A stretch of 64,000 bases of DNA from Pteria penguin (taxonomy: Eukaryota; Mollusca; Bivalvia; Pterioida; Pteriidae), in the NCBI GenBank assembly GCA_035048485.1, contig CM068581.1, positions 60,370,393-60,434,392 on the forward strand, given 5' to 3'. Below are positions 11,400 to 24,977 of this stretch, piece after piece. The number at the start of each line of letters is the position of its first letter. Position 1 is the stretch's first letter. Below the pieces are notes generated by a model. The model saw only the letters and a list, made by a program, of their open reading frames with translations. It had not been told where the DNA came from and did no database searches. The position numbers and the translations under genes are program-made.

Positions 11400-12760
11400 G
11401 TTTATGTATGATGATAAAACTGTACTTTTTAATTCTATTGCAAGAATATAAAACATGCATGCATATAGTTGACGAATCCAATATATCTGTCAATATAAAT
11501 AACACAAAAATTGTTGTATTCCGTAATGGCGACAGACTTGGAAGAAAATCTTATTGGTTTTATAATAATGAACCAATAATTATTGATTTTGTAAATAGTT
11601 TTTTCATATCTTGGTATAACTTTACCATATAATGGTAAATTTACAAGACCAAGAACACTGAGTGTTTGGTCTTACTAGGAAGAAAATGCTATGTATACTA
11701 TTATTGATATATGCAAATTATAATGCATTAATATGAAACCAAACAATACGTATCTGATATGGATGTAAACAGTATCTTAAACTATGAAGTTCTGGGATTT
11801 AATGTGGACAAGATGTAGAACGGGCACATTAAAGGTTTTGATTGATTTAATGGTTATTGTTTTACGTCACTTCACGATTATTTCATATATATGGTGACGA
11901 CATCTGGCTGATGTATTGTATACAAATTTAGACCTTTGTAACGGACCCACCCAAAGCAGTGAGGGATCCTTTACGTGCCACGCCTACCGTGACACCGGAC
12001 CTCGGTTTTTACTGTCTCGTCCGAAAGACAGAACACCGGTGCGCCCAGGGTGGACGAGCTTTAAAGGTAAAAAGAAACGTTCCAAATTACATGGTTTACC
12101 CTGAATCATAAAGAACGCGATTAAGTTTTATAGGAGGAAAATCCATCTTAAAATATCGGATGAAGTTTTATTTACTGTAAATTATATCCTTGACGCTACT
12201 TTTGATTATATGTACAGAATTTTTGATCACCAGTTTAATTGGTTGAGTCACTTTAAATATGTGTTGTTAAGTATTGGCCTTGCTATAGATGGGTGTCACA
12301 AACTGTTTCAAATATAAATCTAATTTTGAATACATGTAAATCTCGTTTAAATGACACTTTTATACAAGAAATGCAGTTATTTCTAAGGTCTTCAAATTGT
12401 AGCCCATATAGATATGTACCTTACACGGTTTTTTATACTGTACCGTCTGAGAAAGGCTTTACCTGATTAATTTATTCATGTTTTTATAATAATTTTACTT
12501 ACATAGCCTTATTATAGAAAAGGGACGTCAAAGTAACATCAGAAATGACAAAAAATATGTTGCAACATAAGTAACATCGTGGCATTTTATTTCAAATTGC
12601 TCGATATATCACGATTTATATTCATTGTATATTAATAATCATTATCATAGGAAACCTTCTGTGGTGAAACTTGTTCAGTTGTCTCCCGTGAAGAACAGGA
12701 ATGTCCTGCGTAAATTATTTTGATTTCTTATTCATTTATCTTAACTTATATTTGACAATT
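11400..12760 (+). pseudogene. decayed LINE ORF2 3' part, same family as the 50-kb copy
   Basis: The frame at 11,480-11,632 reads N-T-K-I-V-V-F-R-N-G-D-R-L-G-R-K, a LINE post-RT block. Further on come S-H-F-K-Y-V-L-L-S-I-G-L-A-I-D (about 12,250) and, near the end, K-P-S-V-V-K-L-V-Q-L-L-S (about 12,660-12,700). The last corresponds to P-S-V-F-K-L-V-Q-L-L-S of the more intact copy at 50,067-51,071. Multiple stops and frame changes, plus a SINE insertion at 11,905-12,065, mark it as dead. Confidence 0.65.
11905..12065 (-). mobile_element. SINE body, tRNA head missing
   Basis: On the minus strand 'cggtgttctgtctttcgga', 'acagtaaaaaccgagg', 'gtcacggtaggcgtgg' and 'gtaaaggatccctcactg' follow the same order as in the SINE copies at 37.8 kb and 57.0 kb. 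It is inserted in the decayed LINE. Confidence 0.65.
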
Positions 12761-14169
12761 ACATTAAACAGTCATGTTTTATGTAAATCATTGTATTTAT
12801 TGTCCAACCTTACATATTCACTCCATTCACCATTAATAGTATAAAGTATTTATACTGTATATATGTTTTCTAATTATATGATTGTTCATTTTTTTCCTTT
12901 TTGTATTGACCAAACCTTTTTTATTTTGTATGCTTTGTTAGTTAAATATACAATCAAGTAATTTCTGTCCAACATATATATATGGATAGATATTATGTTT
13001 AAAGTTTTACTTTATTTTGATGTGTTTTAATTTGCTATAAACAAACAATAAAGCAGCATTCTAAGTCATATCAGTTGTTACACACATTTTGATTGGCTCA
13101 AAGCACAATATACCTGCCGCAAACCGATTCACTTTACTTTTTCACGGTATAATTGCGTTTCCAACAGTATATCCACCATATACTTGGTGGAACCACAAAT
13201 CCAGCACGTTTATCCCCAAATTGATTCCTTTCTCTTGCCGTCTCTCTCCAGTATCTGATACAACTATTAACATCTAATTTTCTGCCGAATGTGAAATGTG
13301 CGTGACAAACCACACATTTTCATCATTTTGTATAATGCATTTGTCTCTAACTTTGTTCATACATCAATACAAAGTGAGTGAGTGTGTAAATTTCACAGTC
13401 ATGGGAGGACATTTCTTTGTATTATCTGCTACTCAGCGTCTTTGTCGATGTGTGCTCAGATAAAATACAATACAATTTGGATCTATTTCCACCGTATCAC
13501 TGAGTACAGAGAACGATTAGGTTAACAGTGTTCTGTGACTTTGTCTATTTTATCTTTCTGGTTGTAACTCAAGTCTAGCCATATTGATTTTGATTCGCAT
13601 TAGTGGTATTTACATCGATATTACGTGGATTTTCTTTCCAATTAATATTCGTGATTCCGACACGTGAAAATCCAGTGTCACGTGTATTTTGTCATGTTAT
13701 CTACTATTCAGTTTTAAGTGAGGTGTTAGTCGATTTAGACAATGAAGTAAACGCGCAAATTGCGTGTACATTATATATCCTTCTAACCTAGGTTCTGTAT
13801 GAAAAATAACCCAAGGACAATGACTCCTAAGTTATGCACAAGCGAGTTATAGTTCTTGTTCACTATATATCTATGAAGTTTCATATTGATACCTTTTATA
13901 GTTTTTATGTTATACTCGGGACAAAATTATGATGGACGAAAGGATGGGTAAAGCGGCGACTATATTTCGTCACTTTGGGGAGCATACTAATAATATTTGA
14001 TGGTCCGATTCCTATATTCCTCTAACTGATAAATGTCTTAGTCGTTCTGCTCACTAGACCGTGATATCGTGCCTGTTCGGATAAGTTTTAATTGCTTTAC
14101 TTGATTGGCGTTTGTTAGTCAATCATTGGACTTCTGATATTAAAACTTTTTTGAATAAGGTACCTCTGG
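12761..14169. other. no gene seen
   Basis: AT-rich. 'tatatatatgg' at about 12,975 and unremarkable short ORFs; nothing else supported. Confidence 0.4.
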
Positions 14170-14750
14170 TTCCGATCAGTCAGTATTATATAAAGAGATG
14201 GGTCCGAACAGTAAGTAGTGTACATAGTGCTTGATTCCATCAGTCAGTAGTGTACATAGTACTGGGTCCGATCAGTCAGTAGTGTACATAGTACTGGGTC
14301 CGATCAGTCAGTAGTGTACATAGTGCTGGGTCCCATCAGTCAGAAGTGTACATAGTGCTGGGTCCCATCGGTCAGTAGTGAACATAGTGCTTGATTCCAT
14401 CAGTCAGTAGTGTACATAGTACTGGGTCCGATCAGTCAGTAGTGTACATAGTGCTGGGTCCCATCAGTCAGAAGTGTACATAGTGCTGTGTCCCATCAGT
14501 CAGAAGTGTACATAGTGCTGGGTCCCATAAGTCAGTAGTATACATAGTGCTGGGTCCCATCAGTCAGAAGTGTACATAGTGCTGGGTCCCATCAGTCAGT
14601 GGTGTACATAGTGCTGAGTCGCATCAGTCAGTAGTGTACATAGTGCTGAGTCCCATCAGTCAGTAGTGTACATAGTGCTGGGTCCCATCAGTCAGTAGTG
14701 TACATCGTGCTGGGTCCGATCAGTCAGTAGTGTACGTAGTGCTGGATACC
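14170..14750. repeat. 32-bp satellite array, left block
   Basis: About 18 units of a 32-bp monomer, core 'tcagtcagtagtgtacatag' followed by 'tgctggrtccra'. This block is enriched for the 'tgctgggtcccatcagtcag' variant. Confidence 0.95.
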
Positions 14751-15310
14751 ATGTTATTCAATAATTACTTGATAACTAAATTATTGTCATGGGTTCATAT
14801 AGATTATTGTTGGGGAAAATCTCAAAACCAATGAGAATTTGTCCATTAACCACATAGTTTAACCATGTACTAAGTCGGTTGGTACACTCTTTTCTTGCTC
14901 TCCTCGGGACCATATCTCGTGGTGCTTGAAAATGGTGTACCAACCTTTACTTGGTGCGCACCAAGTCAAGAGCTATACGCCTCATTGCATTTGAACGGAA
15001 GAGAACGATGAGTCCACTCGAACCAAATCTAGTTATTGCCAGAAATTGCCTTGGCTCGACATGACTTTAGGTCGAATTGAACAAAGAAAAACTACACAAG
15101 ACTGTCAATAGATTTTAATCTAATTCCGATAGTAATGAAATATACATGAACCATATCACGTCTATAATAAATTTACAAAGATAGTTTTATTTCTTTCCCA
15201 TTTTTAATTAAAGGGAAGGAGTTGATGCATTCCGGAATTCCATTTGTGTATATATGTCTCTCTGGTTTAAGAAGAAGAGGGATCTTGTGTATTGGTTTAG
15301 GTTGATTTAC
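14751..15310. other. non-satellite spacer within the 32-bp array
   Basis: Unique sequence of about 560 bp separates two satellite blocks. It contains a small inverted pair ('ttggtacac' and 'gtgtaccaa', about 14,879-14,943). No ORF or clear element ends. Confidence 0.5.
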
Positions 15311-17950
15311 GTAGTGTACATTGTGCTAGGTCCCATCAGTCAATAGTGTACACAGTGTTGGGTCCGATCAGTCAGTAGTGTACACAGTGTTAGATCCGAT
15401 CAGTTAGTAGTGCACATAATGCTTAATCCGATCAGTCAGTAGTGTACATAGTACTGGGTCCGATCAGTCATTAGAGTACACAGTGTTAGATCCGATCACT
15501 CATTAGTGTACATAGTGCTTGGTCTCATCAGTCAGTAGTGTACATAGTGCTGGGTCCGATCAGTCAGTAGTGTACACAGTGTTAGATCCGATCAGTCAGT
15601 AGTGTACATAGCCCTGGATCCGATCAGTCAGTAGTGTAAATAGTGCTGGATCCGATCAGTCAGTAGTGTATACAGTGCTAGATCCGATCATTCATTAGTG
15701 TACATAGTGCTGGGTCTGATCAGTCAGCAGTATACATAGTGCTGGGTCGGATCAGTCAGTAGTGTACATAGTGCTGGGTCGGATCACTCAGTAGTGTACA
15801 TAGTGCTGGGTCCCATCAGTGAGCAGTGTACATGTACATAATACTGGGTCGTATCAGGTAGTAGTGTACATGATTCTGGATCCGATCAGTCAGTAGTGTA
15901 CATAGTGCTGGATCCGATCAGTCAGTAGTGTACATAGTGCTGGATCCGATCAGTCAGTAGTGTACATAGTGCTTGATCCGATCAGTCAGTAGTGTACATA
16001 GAGCTGGATCCGATCAGTCAGTAGTGTACATAGTGCTTGATCCGATCAGTCAGTAGTGTACATAGAGCTGGATCCGATCAGTCAATAGTGTACATAGTGC
16101 TGGATCCGATCAGTCAGCAGTGTGCATTGTGCTGGGTCCAATCAGTCAATAGAGTACATAGTACTAGGTCCGATCAGTCAGTAGTGTACATAGCCCTGGA
16201 TCCGATCAGTCAGTAGTGTACATAGTGCTGGATCCGATCAGTCAGTAGTGTACATGGTGCTGGATCCGATCAGTCAGTAGTGTACATAGTGCTTGATCCG
16301 ATCAGTCAGTAGTGTACATAGAGCTGGATCCGATCAGTCAATAGTGTACATAGTGCTGGATCCGATCAGTCAGCAGTGTGCATTGTGCTGGGTCCAATCA
16401 GTCAATAGAGTACATAGTACTAGGTCCGATCAGTCAGTAGTGTACATAGCCCTGGATCCGATCAGTCAGTAGTGTACATAGTGCTGGATCCGATCAGTCA
16501 GTAGTGTATACAGTGCTAGATCCTATCAGTCAGTAGTGTACATAGTGCTGGGTCTCATCAGTCAGTAGTATACATAGTGCTGGGTCGGATCAGTCAGTAG
16601 TGTACACAGTGCTGGGTCCCATCAGTGAGCAGTGTACACAGTGCTGAGCCCCATCAGTCAGTAGTGTACATAGTGCTGGGTCCGATCAGTCAATAGAGTA
16701 CATAGTGCTGGGTCCGATCAGTCAATAGATTACATAGTACTGGGTCGCATTAGTCAGTAGTGTACATAGTGCTGGGTCCAATAAGTCAGTAGCGTACATA
16801 GTGCTGGATCCGATCAGTTAGTAGCGTACATAGTGTTGGATCCCATCAGTCAGTAGTGTACATAGTGCTTGATCCGATCAGTCAGTAGTGTACATAGTGC
16901 TTGATCCGATCAGTCAGTAGTGTACATAGTGCTGGATCCGATCAGTCAATAGTGCACATAGTGCTGGGTCCAATCAGTCAATAGAGTACATAGTACTGGG
17001 TCCGATCAGTCATTAGTGTACATAGCCCTGGATTCGATCAGTCAGTAGTGTACATAGTGCTGGATCCGATCAGTCAGTAGTGTATACAGTGCTAGATCCT
17101 ATCAGTTAGTAGTGTACATAGTGCTGGGTCGGATCAGTCAGTAGTGTACATAGTGCTGGGTCGGATCAGTCAGTAGTGTACATAGTGCTGGATCCGATCA
17201 GTCAGTAGTGTACATAGTGCTGGATCCGATCAGTCAGTAGTGTACATAGTGCTTGATCCGATCAGTCAGTAGTGTATACAGTGCTAGATCCTATCAGTTA
17301 GTAGTGTACATAGTGCTGGGTCGGATCAGTCAGTAGTGTACATAGTGCTGGATCCGATCAGTCAGTAGTGTACATAGTGCTGGATCCGATCAGTCAGTAG
17401 TGTACATAGTGCTTGATCCGATCAGTCAGTAGTGTACATAGAGCTGGATCCGATCAGTCAGTAGTGTACATAGTGCTGGATCCGATCAGTCAGTAGTGTG
17501 CATTGTGCTGGGTCCAATCAGTCAATAGAGTACATAGTACTGGGTCCGATCAGTCAGTAGTGTACATAGCCCTGGATCCGATCAGTCAGTAGTGTACATA
17601 GTGCTGGATCCGATCAGTCAGTAGTGTATACAGTGCTAGATCCTATCAGTCAGTAGTGTACATAGTGCTGGGTCTCATCAGTAGGTAGTATACACAGTGC
17701 TGGGTCGGATCAGTCAGTAGTGTACACAGTGCTGGGTCCCATCAGTGAACAGTGTACACAGTGTTGCGCCCCATCAGTCAGTAGTGTACATAGTGCTGGG
17801 TCCAATCAGTCAATAGAGTACATAGTACTGAGTCGCATTAGTCAGTAGTGTACATAGTGCTGGGTCCGATCAGTCAGTAGTGTACATAGTGCTGGATCCG
17901 ATCAGTCAGTAGTGTACATAGTGCTGGATCCGATCAGTCAGTAGTGTACA
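15311..17950. repeat. 32-bp satellite array, main block with higher-order repeats
   Basis: About 82 monomers in strict 32-bp register. Marker variants recur at exact multiples of 32: 'gtgtgcattgtg' at 16,120, 16,376 and 17,496 (8 and 35 units), and 'tgtatacag' at 16,505, 17,081, 17,273 and 17,625 (18, 6 and 11 units). Most monomers contain both tgatca and ggatcc. Confidence 0.97.
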
Positions 17951-18352
17951 TACAATCTGTTTAAAACCACATCTTTATTCCGTTATCTGTTTGTTCTTTT
18001 GCGGATAAAGATCTGGCGAAACCCTGTAAAGGGTCATGTTCAGGTGAACTCTGATGACGGTTCAGTTACCGAAACCGTTATTTCCCATAGCCAATCAATA
18101 ACTCGGCTAGGCACGTGATGGTGACGCAATATGAAACAAACACTCTTCAAAAACTACCTTGTGGGTCACGCTCGCTGGGGGTATTAATTTCAGTCCTAGG
18201 AATTTGTAAACGATCCTCTGATTGGCTGAAAATCAGAGTTCACCAGAACATAACCCCTTACGGGGTTTCGCCATATCTTTATCGGCAATGGGGCAAATAG
18301 AGAAGCGGAATAAAGATATGGTTTTAATCAGATTGGTGTACATCTGGTTTGG
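17951..18352. mobile_element. fold-back element inserted in the satellite
   Basis: Terminal inverted repeats of about 105 bp: left 'acaatctgtttaaaacca' and right arm inverted 'caatctgattaaaacca', both continuing through 'atctttattccg' and 'tggtgaactctgat'. 'gtgtacat' flanks both ends and may be an 8-bp target duplication, though the satellite also contains this octamer. No transposase. hAT-type MITE is possible. Confidence 0.75.
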
Positions 18353-18512
18353 TCTGATCAGTCAGTAGTGTACATGTACATAGTGTTAGATCCGATCAGT
18401 CAGTAGTGTACATAGTGCTGGGTCCGATCAGTCAGTAGTGTACATAGTGCTGGGTCCGATCCGTCAGTAGTGTACATAGTGTTGTGTAAGTTCAGTAAGT
18501 ATTGTACATAGT
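18353..18512. repeat. 32-bp satellite, right block
   Basis: About five increasingly diverged monomers that end at 'attgtacatagtgcc'. Confidence 0.9.
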
Positions 18513-19348
18513 GCCAAAGGAGGATGGAGGTTGAGTTTTATATTCCTGTCAATGGCACATGTCGGAAGCATTCACATCTGGAGGATAACTGGGGTTTTTT
18601 TTTGCATCCAGTTCAAACAAATTTGGATACATTGAAACTTATCAAAAAGGGCAAGAGGTGAAATGTCAAGGTCATTACCGGCAAAATAAGTTGTAATTAT
18701 TGGCTTCCGTATCATAACTTAAGTACGATACATCCGATACAGGTCAAATTTGAATGGATTGATTCTTGTTAAAAAGAATAGATATCTATCAATTTTGGGG
18801 CCAATACATGTAGGTCAAAAGTCAAGGTCACATCTGGTAAAAATAATAGATTATATGTCTATGATTGGCAGTAGTCTCTTCAGGTTTTTTAACCTTATCC
18901 GAAAGAAATTTAAAGGATCTTATAATCATTGTGGTTGTGTCTTGTCTTCTTTCAAGCATTGGGGGATTTTTATCAATTTAAAAATGCATGTATATTTCTA
19001 AATTTTGTAATTGCCGCTTCGGGAGCATATGTTTTACAAACATTCTTTAGTCAAATATAAGTCATATTAATCTTGTGTGGTTGGCAATTTTAGGAATAAA
19101 GAGCATTTCAGAGTAAGAGTTATATATCTTTACAGGCAAATCTCTGTAGGAAAACGAATGAAAGGTGAAAATACGTATAACAAATGTTACTGCGCAACAG
19201 TGTTATTGTTAAGCGGGATTTACACCAAAAGTGTTCGGTTATACTTAAAACCATCATTTATGTGATGATATACTAACTTGCTCCTACATGTACCTTTCAT
19301 TTTAAGACGTTTGTAATCGCATCCATGTTGAATTAACTTGAAAGGAGA
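18513..19348. other. no gene seen
   Basis: AT-rich single-copy-looking DNA with short random ORFs only. Confidence 0.4.
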
Positions 19349-19910
19349 TAGCCGCAAGTCGTAGCCCTATTTTCATGATAGGGCCATAAAACTCGCGATG
19401 TTGATAATCGGAATAACTGGCATGATTCTACGCATTACGACATCAAATGAAACAAATATCAAATATATATAAACATTAAGTAAACGATGGGCAAAACAAA
19501 ACCCCGATGGTCTGAAATTCTACAGACATTTTCCCCCAAATTGTGTCAAATTTGCCGGTTTGTTTATATATAGTCTTAGTCATCCACACGTTTGATTCTG
19601 GCCACGCGATGCAATTACACAAACGTGTAGATGATTCAGACAACATATAAACAAACCGGCAAATTTGACACAGGTTGGAGAAAAATGTTTGAAGAACCTT
19701 CAGATGACGGATCGGGGATAAGTTTTTATTGCCGATCGTTTTTCTTAATATTTATGCATGTTTGATATTTGCTCCATTTGATGCCGAAATGCGTAGAATC
19801 GTTTCTGCCATTCCGTTAATCAAAACTGCAAACTGCAAATCAAAACGCAATGTAAGGAATTATGACCCTATCAACAAGATAGGGCACGACTTGCGGTTAG
19901 GCAGGCGAAG
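19349..19910. mobile_element. long fold-back element (~560 bp, ~270-bp arms)
   Basis: 'ccgcaagtcgtagccctat' on the left returns inverted on the right ('atagggcacgacttgcgg'). The arms also share 'gattctacgcatt', 'caaatatcaa' and 'gtgtcaaatttgccggttt' up to a centre near 19,590-19,640. No ORF of significance. Structurally a MITE or fold-back transposon. Confidence 0.75.
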
Positions 19911-20051
19911 TTTACTTATTCTGGGCGCGTATGATACCGGTTACTACTTGGATTGCCCTAATCATACAGGGAATTGTAAAAGTTTGTTAGTGTTACTTAA
20001 ATGAATATAATTATACCTTGCACGTCGAGATAGATTAAAGACTCTACTTTA

Positions 20052-20172
20052 TTGACCGACTTCAGTCGGTATCGTAACTGCAGTACAATGGATTATTTTT
20101 GTGGGGTCGTTTCTGTGTTAATTTTACTATTATCATATTGTATGTGAATGTCCTTGGTGATTTGTATCATAC
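20052..20172 (+). repeat. 3' fragment of the Penelope-like element
   Basis: 'cagtcggtatcgtaactgca' followed by 'attatttttgtg' and 'ccttggtgattt' parallels the 3' non-coding part of copy A at about 3,150-3,260. Confidence 0.4.
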
Positions 20173-20271
20173 TACCTGGTCAGAAGTTTTCTGTCTTCTC
20201 TTTTATAAATGACTGATTTGTTTTCTCGTCATTGAGATACCAAATGCGGAATAATGAATGAATACTGCTTC

Positions 20272-20422
20272 CAGTGGTGGATTTAGAGCGGGGCCCACCC
20301 CCTCTTTTCGCCACATATTTATCACTTAAAATCCAGATTTGGCACCAAAAATGGCTGAGTAGTTTTGAAAATACAGATGTGCGCCCCCTTTCCCCCTTTC
20401 GGAAATCCTGGATCCGCCACTG
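20272..20422. mobile_element. MITE, CAGTGGCGGATCC family, copy 1
   Basis: Ends 'cagtggtggattta' and inverted 'cagtggcggatccagga'. The interior shares 'tggctgagtagtttt' in opposite orientation with the copy at 56,784-56,919. CAGTGG ends suggest hAT; an exact target duplication is not visible. Confidence 0.7.
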
Positions 20423-20507
20423 ACTACTAGTATTGGTCATTTTGTGTCTTGTCTAAAGATCATGTGTTACTTAAAAACTGAAAAGTCCATTATTTGTATA
20501 CAAAATA

Positions 20508-23112
20508 ACAAGAGCAACGCCTAGCGTAGCATAATACGCCCCGTCTCTTACTTTGGACGGGATCAATGTGAACGTATGGTTTTCTTACCCCCAAACATGG
20601 GTCTCTTTGGTGATACTTTTATGAAATACTTAAATTCAAAAAGAGGGATCCAAGTCCCATAACTCTGTAACAACAAAATGGAATTTGCTCAAAACTGAAA
20701 AGTGACTTCCCCTACACAATTTAAGCGTTCTGTATAAGTTTCATGAAAAACTGAATTTACTTGAGATATCATGTTACATAGCATCTCCATAGCATCTTAT
20801 CATAGTAACAAAGTTTTATTCACTTTGCATGATGTAACCTTAACCTTTGACCTATCACCTTGGGTCAAGGTCATGACACATCCTTGGGTCCTAAGTAACA
20901 ATTCTGTAAAATATTATTGAAATCCATGCGCAAAGGAAGATATTATGGCCCGGACAAGGTTTTATTCACTTTGCATGTTGTGACCTTGACCTTTGACAAT
21001 CAAGGTCATAACACACCTTTGGGTGCTAAGTAACAATTCTGTGAAATATTATTGAAAATCTATGCATAGGGGAAGAAGTTATGGCCCGAACAAGGTTTTA
21101 CTCACTTTGCATGTTGTGACCTTGAACTTTGACCTATGACCTTGGGTCCAGTGTAACAATTCTGTGAAATATTATTGAAATCCATGCACAAGGAAAGAAG
21201 TTTTGGCCTGAACAAGGTTATACTCATTTTGTATGTTGTGACCTTGACCTTCGACCTATGACCTGGAGTCTAGATCATGACACACCCTTGGGTCATACGT
21301 AACAATTCTGTGAAATATTATTCAAATCCATGCACAGGGCAAGAAGAAATGAGCTGGAAAAAGTTTTACTAACTTTGCATGTTGTGACCTTGATCTTTGA
21401 CGTATGACCTTCGCTCAAAGTCATGACACACCATTTGGTCATAAGTAACAATTTTTTAAATATTATTGAAAGCTATGCACAGGGCAAGAAGTATTGGCCT
21501 TTGCATGTTATGACCTTGACGCTTGACCTATGACCTTTGGTCAAGAACATGACACACCCTTGGTTACTAAGTAACAGTTCTATGAAATATTATTGAAATC
21601 CATGCACAGTGGAAGAAGTTATGACCCGGATAAGATTTTACTCACTTCGCCTGTTGTGACCTTGACCTTTGACATATGACCTTTGGTCAAGATCATGACC
21701 CACTCTGCGGTCCTAAGTAACAATTTTGTGAAATATTATTGAAATCCATGCACAGGGGAAGGAGTAATAGTCCGGTCAAGGTTTTACTCACTTTGCATGT
21801 TGTGACCATGACCTTTGACCGTAATTCAAGATCATGACACATGACCTTGGGCCCTAAATAACAATTCTGTGAAATATTATTGAAATCCCCACACAGGGGA
21901 AGAAGTAATGACCCGGGCAAGGTTTTACTCAAATTGCAAGTTGTGACCATGACTTTTGACCTATAACTTTGCCTTTGGGTCAAGACTATGGCACACCCTT
22001 GGGTTCTTAGTAAGAATTTCGTCAAAAATTATTGAAATCCATGCACAGGGCAAGAAGTAATGGCCTGGAAAATGTTTTACACACTTTGCATGTTGTGACC
22101 TTGACCTTTGACGTATGACCGTTGGTCAGATCATGACACACCCTTGGGTCCTAAGTAACAATTCTGTGAGATATTATTGGAATCGATGCACAGGGGAAGA
22201 AGTTATGGCCCGGATAATTTTTACTCACTTTGCATGTTGTGATCTTGACCTTTAATCTTTGACCTTGGGTCAAGGTCATGACATACCCATGGGTCCTAAG
22301 TAATAATTCTGTGAACTATTATTGACATGGATGCACAGGGGAAGAAGTTATGGCCCGGACAAGGTTTTACTTATTTTGCATGTTGTGACCTTGACCTTTA
22401 ATCTATGACCTTGAGTCAAGTCATGACACATCTTCGTGTTCTAAGTAACAATTCTGTGAAATATTATTGAAATCCATGCACAGGGGAAGAAGTTATGGCC
22501 CAGACAATGTTTTACTCACTTTGCATGTAATGACCTTGACGTTTGAACTATGACCTTTGGTCAAGAACATGACACACTCTTGTTTACTAAGTAACAGTTC
22601 TGTGAAATATTATTGAAATTCATGCACAGTGGAAGAAGTTATGACCCGGATAAAATTTTACTCACTTTGCATGTTGTGACCTTAACCTTTGACCTATGAC
22701 CTTGGGTCAAGGTCGTGATACACCCTCTGGTCCTAAGTAACAATTCTGTGAAAATATTATTGAAATCCATACACAGGGGAAGAAGTAATAGCCCGGACAA
22801 GCTTGACCTTTAACCTATGACCTTGGGTCAAAATCTTGACACATTTATAGGTCCTAAGTAACAATTCTGTGACATATTTTTGAAATCGATGCACAGGGGA
22901 AGAAGTTATGGCCCGGACAATTTTTACTCACTTTCAATGTTGTAACCTTGACCTTTGTGGTATGACCTTGTGTCAGGTCATGACATACCCTTATGTCCTA
23001 AGCAACAATTCTGTGAAATATTATTGAAATCCATACACAGGGGAAGAAGTAATAGCCCGGACAAGCTTATCTCGGACGACGGACAGACAACGCCATAACA
23101 TAAGACGGGCGT
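20508..23112. repeat. tandem array of ~145-bp unit inside a larger dispersed element
   Basis: The unit contains 'gtgaccttgacctttgacc', 'tcatgacacacccttggg', 'aagtaacaattctgtgaaat', 'attgaaatccatgcacagg' and 'gaagaagttatggcccgg'; about 16 units, 120-150 bp each. The outer ends 'caagagcaacgcctagcg' (left) and 'cggacgacggacagacaac' (right) match the ends of the element at 30,960-32,085, so the array is the expanded interior of a family with those termini. Confidence 0.85.
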
Positions 23113-23872
23113 ATAAAAACTAATCTATTCTCAATTAACCAGTTTCAAGTATCAATTAGTACTTCTTTCACTGAATGTTTCTTTAAACCGGTGTAGCATT
23201 TGCATTTGCATCCAAAAACTGGAGAATTTTTAATTTCACAAGGTTTGTCTAGTAGCGGGTTAGTAATTGTTTATACCTAATGATTTTAAAAACCAAATGT
23301 TAACATTACGTTCACTGCCTTTGTATGATAGGTACTGGTACTAAGGGGAGATTACCGAATCCTGTACAATGTATTCTTGTGCGCTAACATCATGGCTCCA
23401 ACATCATGGTTATTTTAATGACAGATGATTCCAATTCCTAATAGATCATATGTGTACAAAGTGTTTACTCTGACTGGCAGCCTTGAAAGCACTCCCTTCC
23501 TCTATTTAAAGTAATAGAATAAGGTCGTTAAGGGCTATATTTATCCAAAACTATTAAGTCATTGTATTCAAATCTTCGATAAAACATTTTCGTTCTTGTA
23601 TGAGGTGCTTAACCTTTCTAAAATAATTTGCTATCTTGATATAATGTTTTTCTGAGGATGTCAAAAACTATATTTTATCGACTTTTCTTTTCTAATTAGA
23701 AAGAGCAAATATTTGTCAAGCTTCTTTAAATTAAACGTACAATGCAGGTTTGTACCAATAAGAATACTCCGTTTTGTAATATATTTGATTACGATGCCCC
23801 TAATAGTACAAATTCAGCGTTGCGTATTTATCTATTGAACTTTCTGATGTACCCGTGTCTTTAAATCGCGCC
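23113..23872. other. no gene seen
   Basis: AT-rich, no recognised exon or repeat. Confidence 0.4.
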
Positions 23873-24145
23873 GAGGTCAGGCAACATCCAAACTGATCCC
23901 AAGGTCAGACAACATCCGAACTGATCCCAAGGTCAGACAACATCCGAACTGATCCCAAGGTCAGACAACATCCGAACTGATCCCAAGGTCAGACAACATC
24001 CGAACTGATCCCAATGTCAGACAACACCTGAACGGATCCCAAGGTCAGACAACATCCAAACTGGTCCCAATGTCAGACAACATCCGAACTGATCCCAAGG
24101 TCAGACAACATCCAAACTGATCCCAAGGTCAGACAACATCTGCAC
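23873..24145. repeat. 28-bp minisatellite
   Basis: Nine full units and a partial one of 'aggtcagacaacatccgaac' + 'tgatccca', with few substitutions (aggtc/atgtc, ccgaac/ccaaac). Confidence 0.96.
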
Positions 24146-24944
24146 CTAACCCTCCTGCTCAGAAAATGGAAATTCAAAGACTGACGGACAGACTTGGTCA
24201 TACAAACCTTGATTAAAAATGCGATTATAAACGGCGTTGAAGAGCATGTGTTTTCCCACTTGATTTGTTTAAAAAGTGGCTAGGAGACGTGTTATAAACT
24301 TTTAATTTAAGTAAAAGGAAATATGCATCACAAACATTGTTAGCAGTGACGAAGCGGCATTTGCACAAAAACGCAAATGAATACACAAAGTTCAGTATGA
24401 CATATGTCTATTATAATTAATATTTTCATGTATTTAAATGCATACAGTTTGTAAACTTTATATCAAAATGCTAAACTGAATGGCTAAGGTTTCGAGGAGT
24501 TTCATTGCCTCACTTTGACACCCCCTTAACCAGGGATTCAACACGGACCAACTTAGGGCTTTATGGCGGCTCCCGAGCCCTCTCCATCCCCCCTTTTTTC
24601 TCTTTCTTTTTTATTTTATTTTTATTTTTATTTTCATTATTATTTTTTTTTTATTTTGAATGCACGCCACTAGTAGGATTGGCATAAGTTACAGTAGAGT
24701 AGAACTGGGCAACACCGCAGTTACCGTTCCTTTCGAGTCGTCCATGATACCACAATACCTTTACGTTGTTGCGTAAGCCGTCTCAGATAACACAATTTTG
24801 TCTTTGCAGACAGAATAAAATGATACAAAATCTAGGAATTTGAAACGAACTGACTGCAAGAGCTTGTAACACTAGATATCATTTATGTCGTCCATTTATT
24901 AAAGAATAAGAGGCAAAATCATCTGACGTCAATTATTGAAAAAG

Positions 24945-24977
<33 letters not shown>

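Noticed and set aside
15311..17950. CRISPR-like regularity of a 32-bp repeat
   Set aside because: Monomers are directly adjacent with no unique spacers, and the DNA is eukaryotic; this is a satellite.
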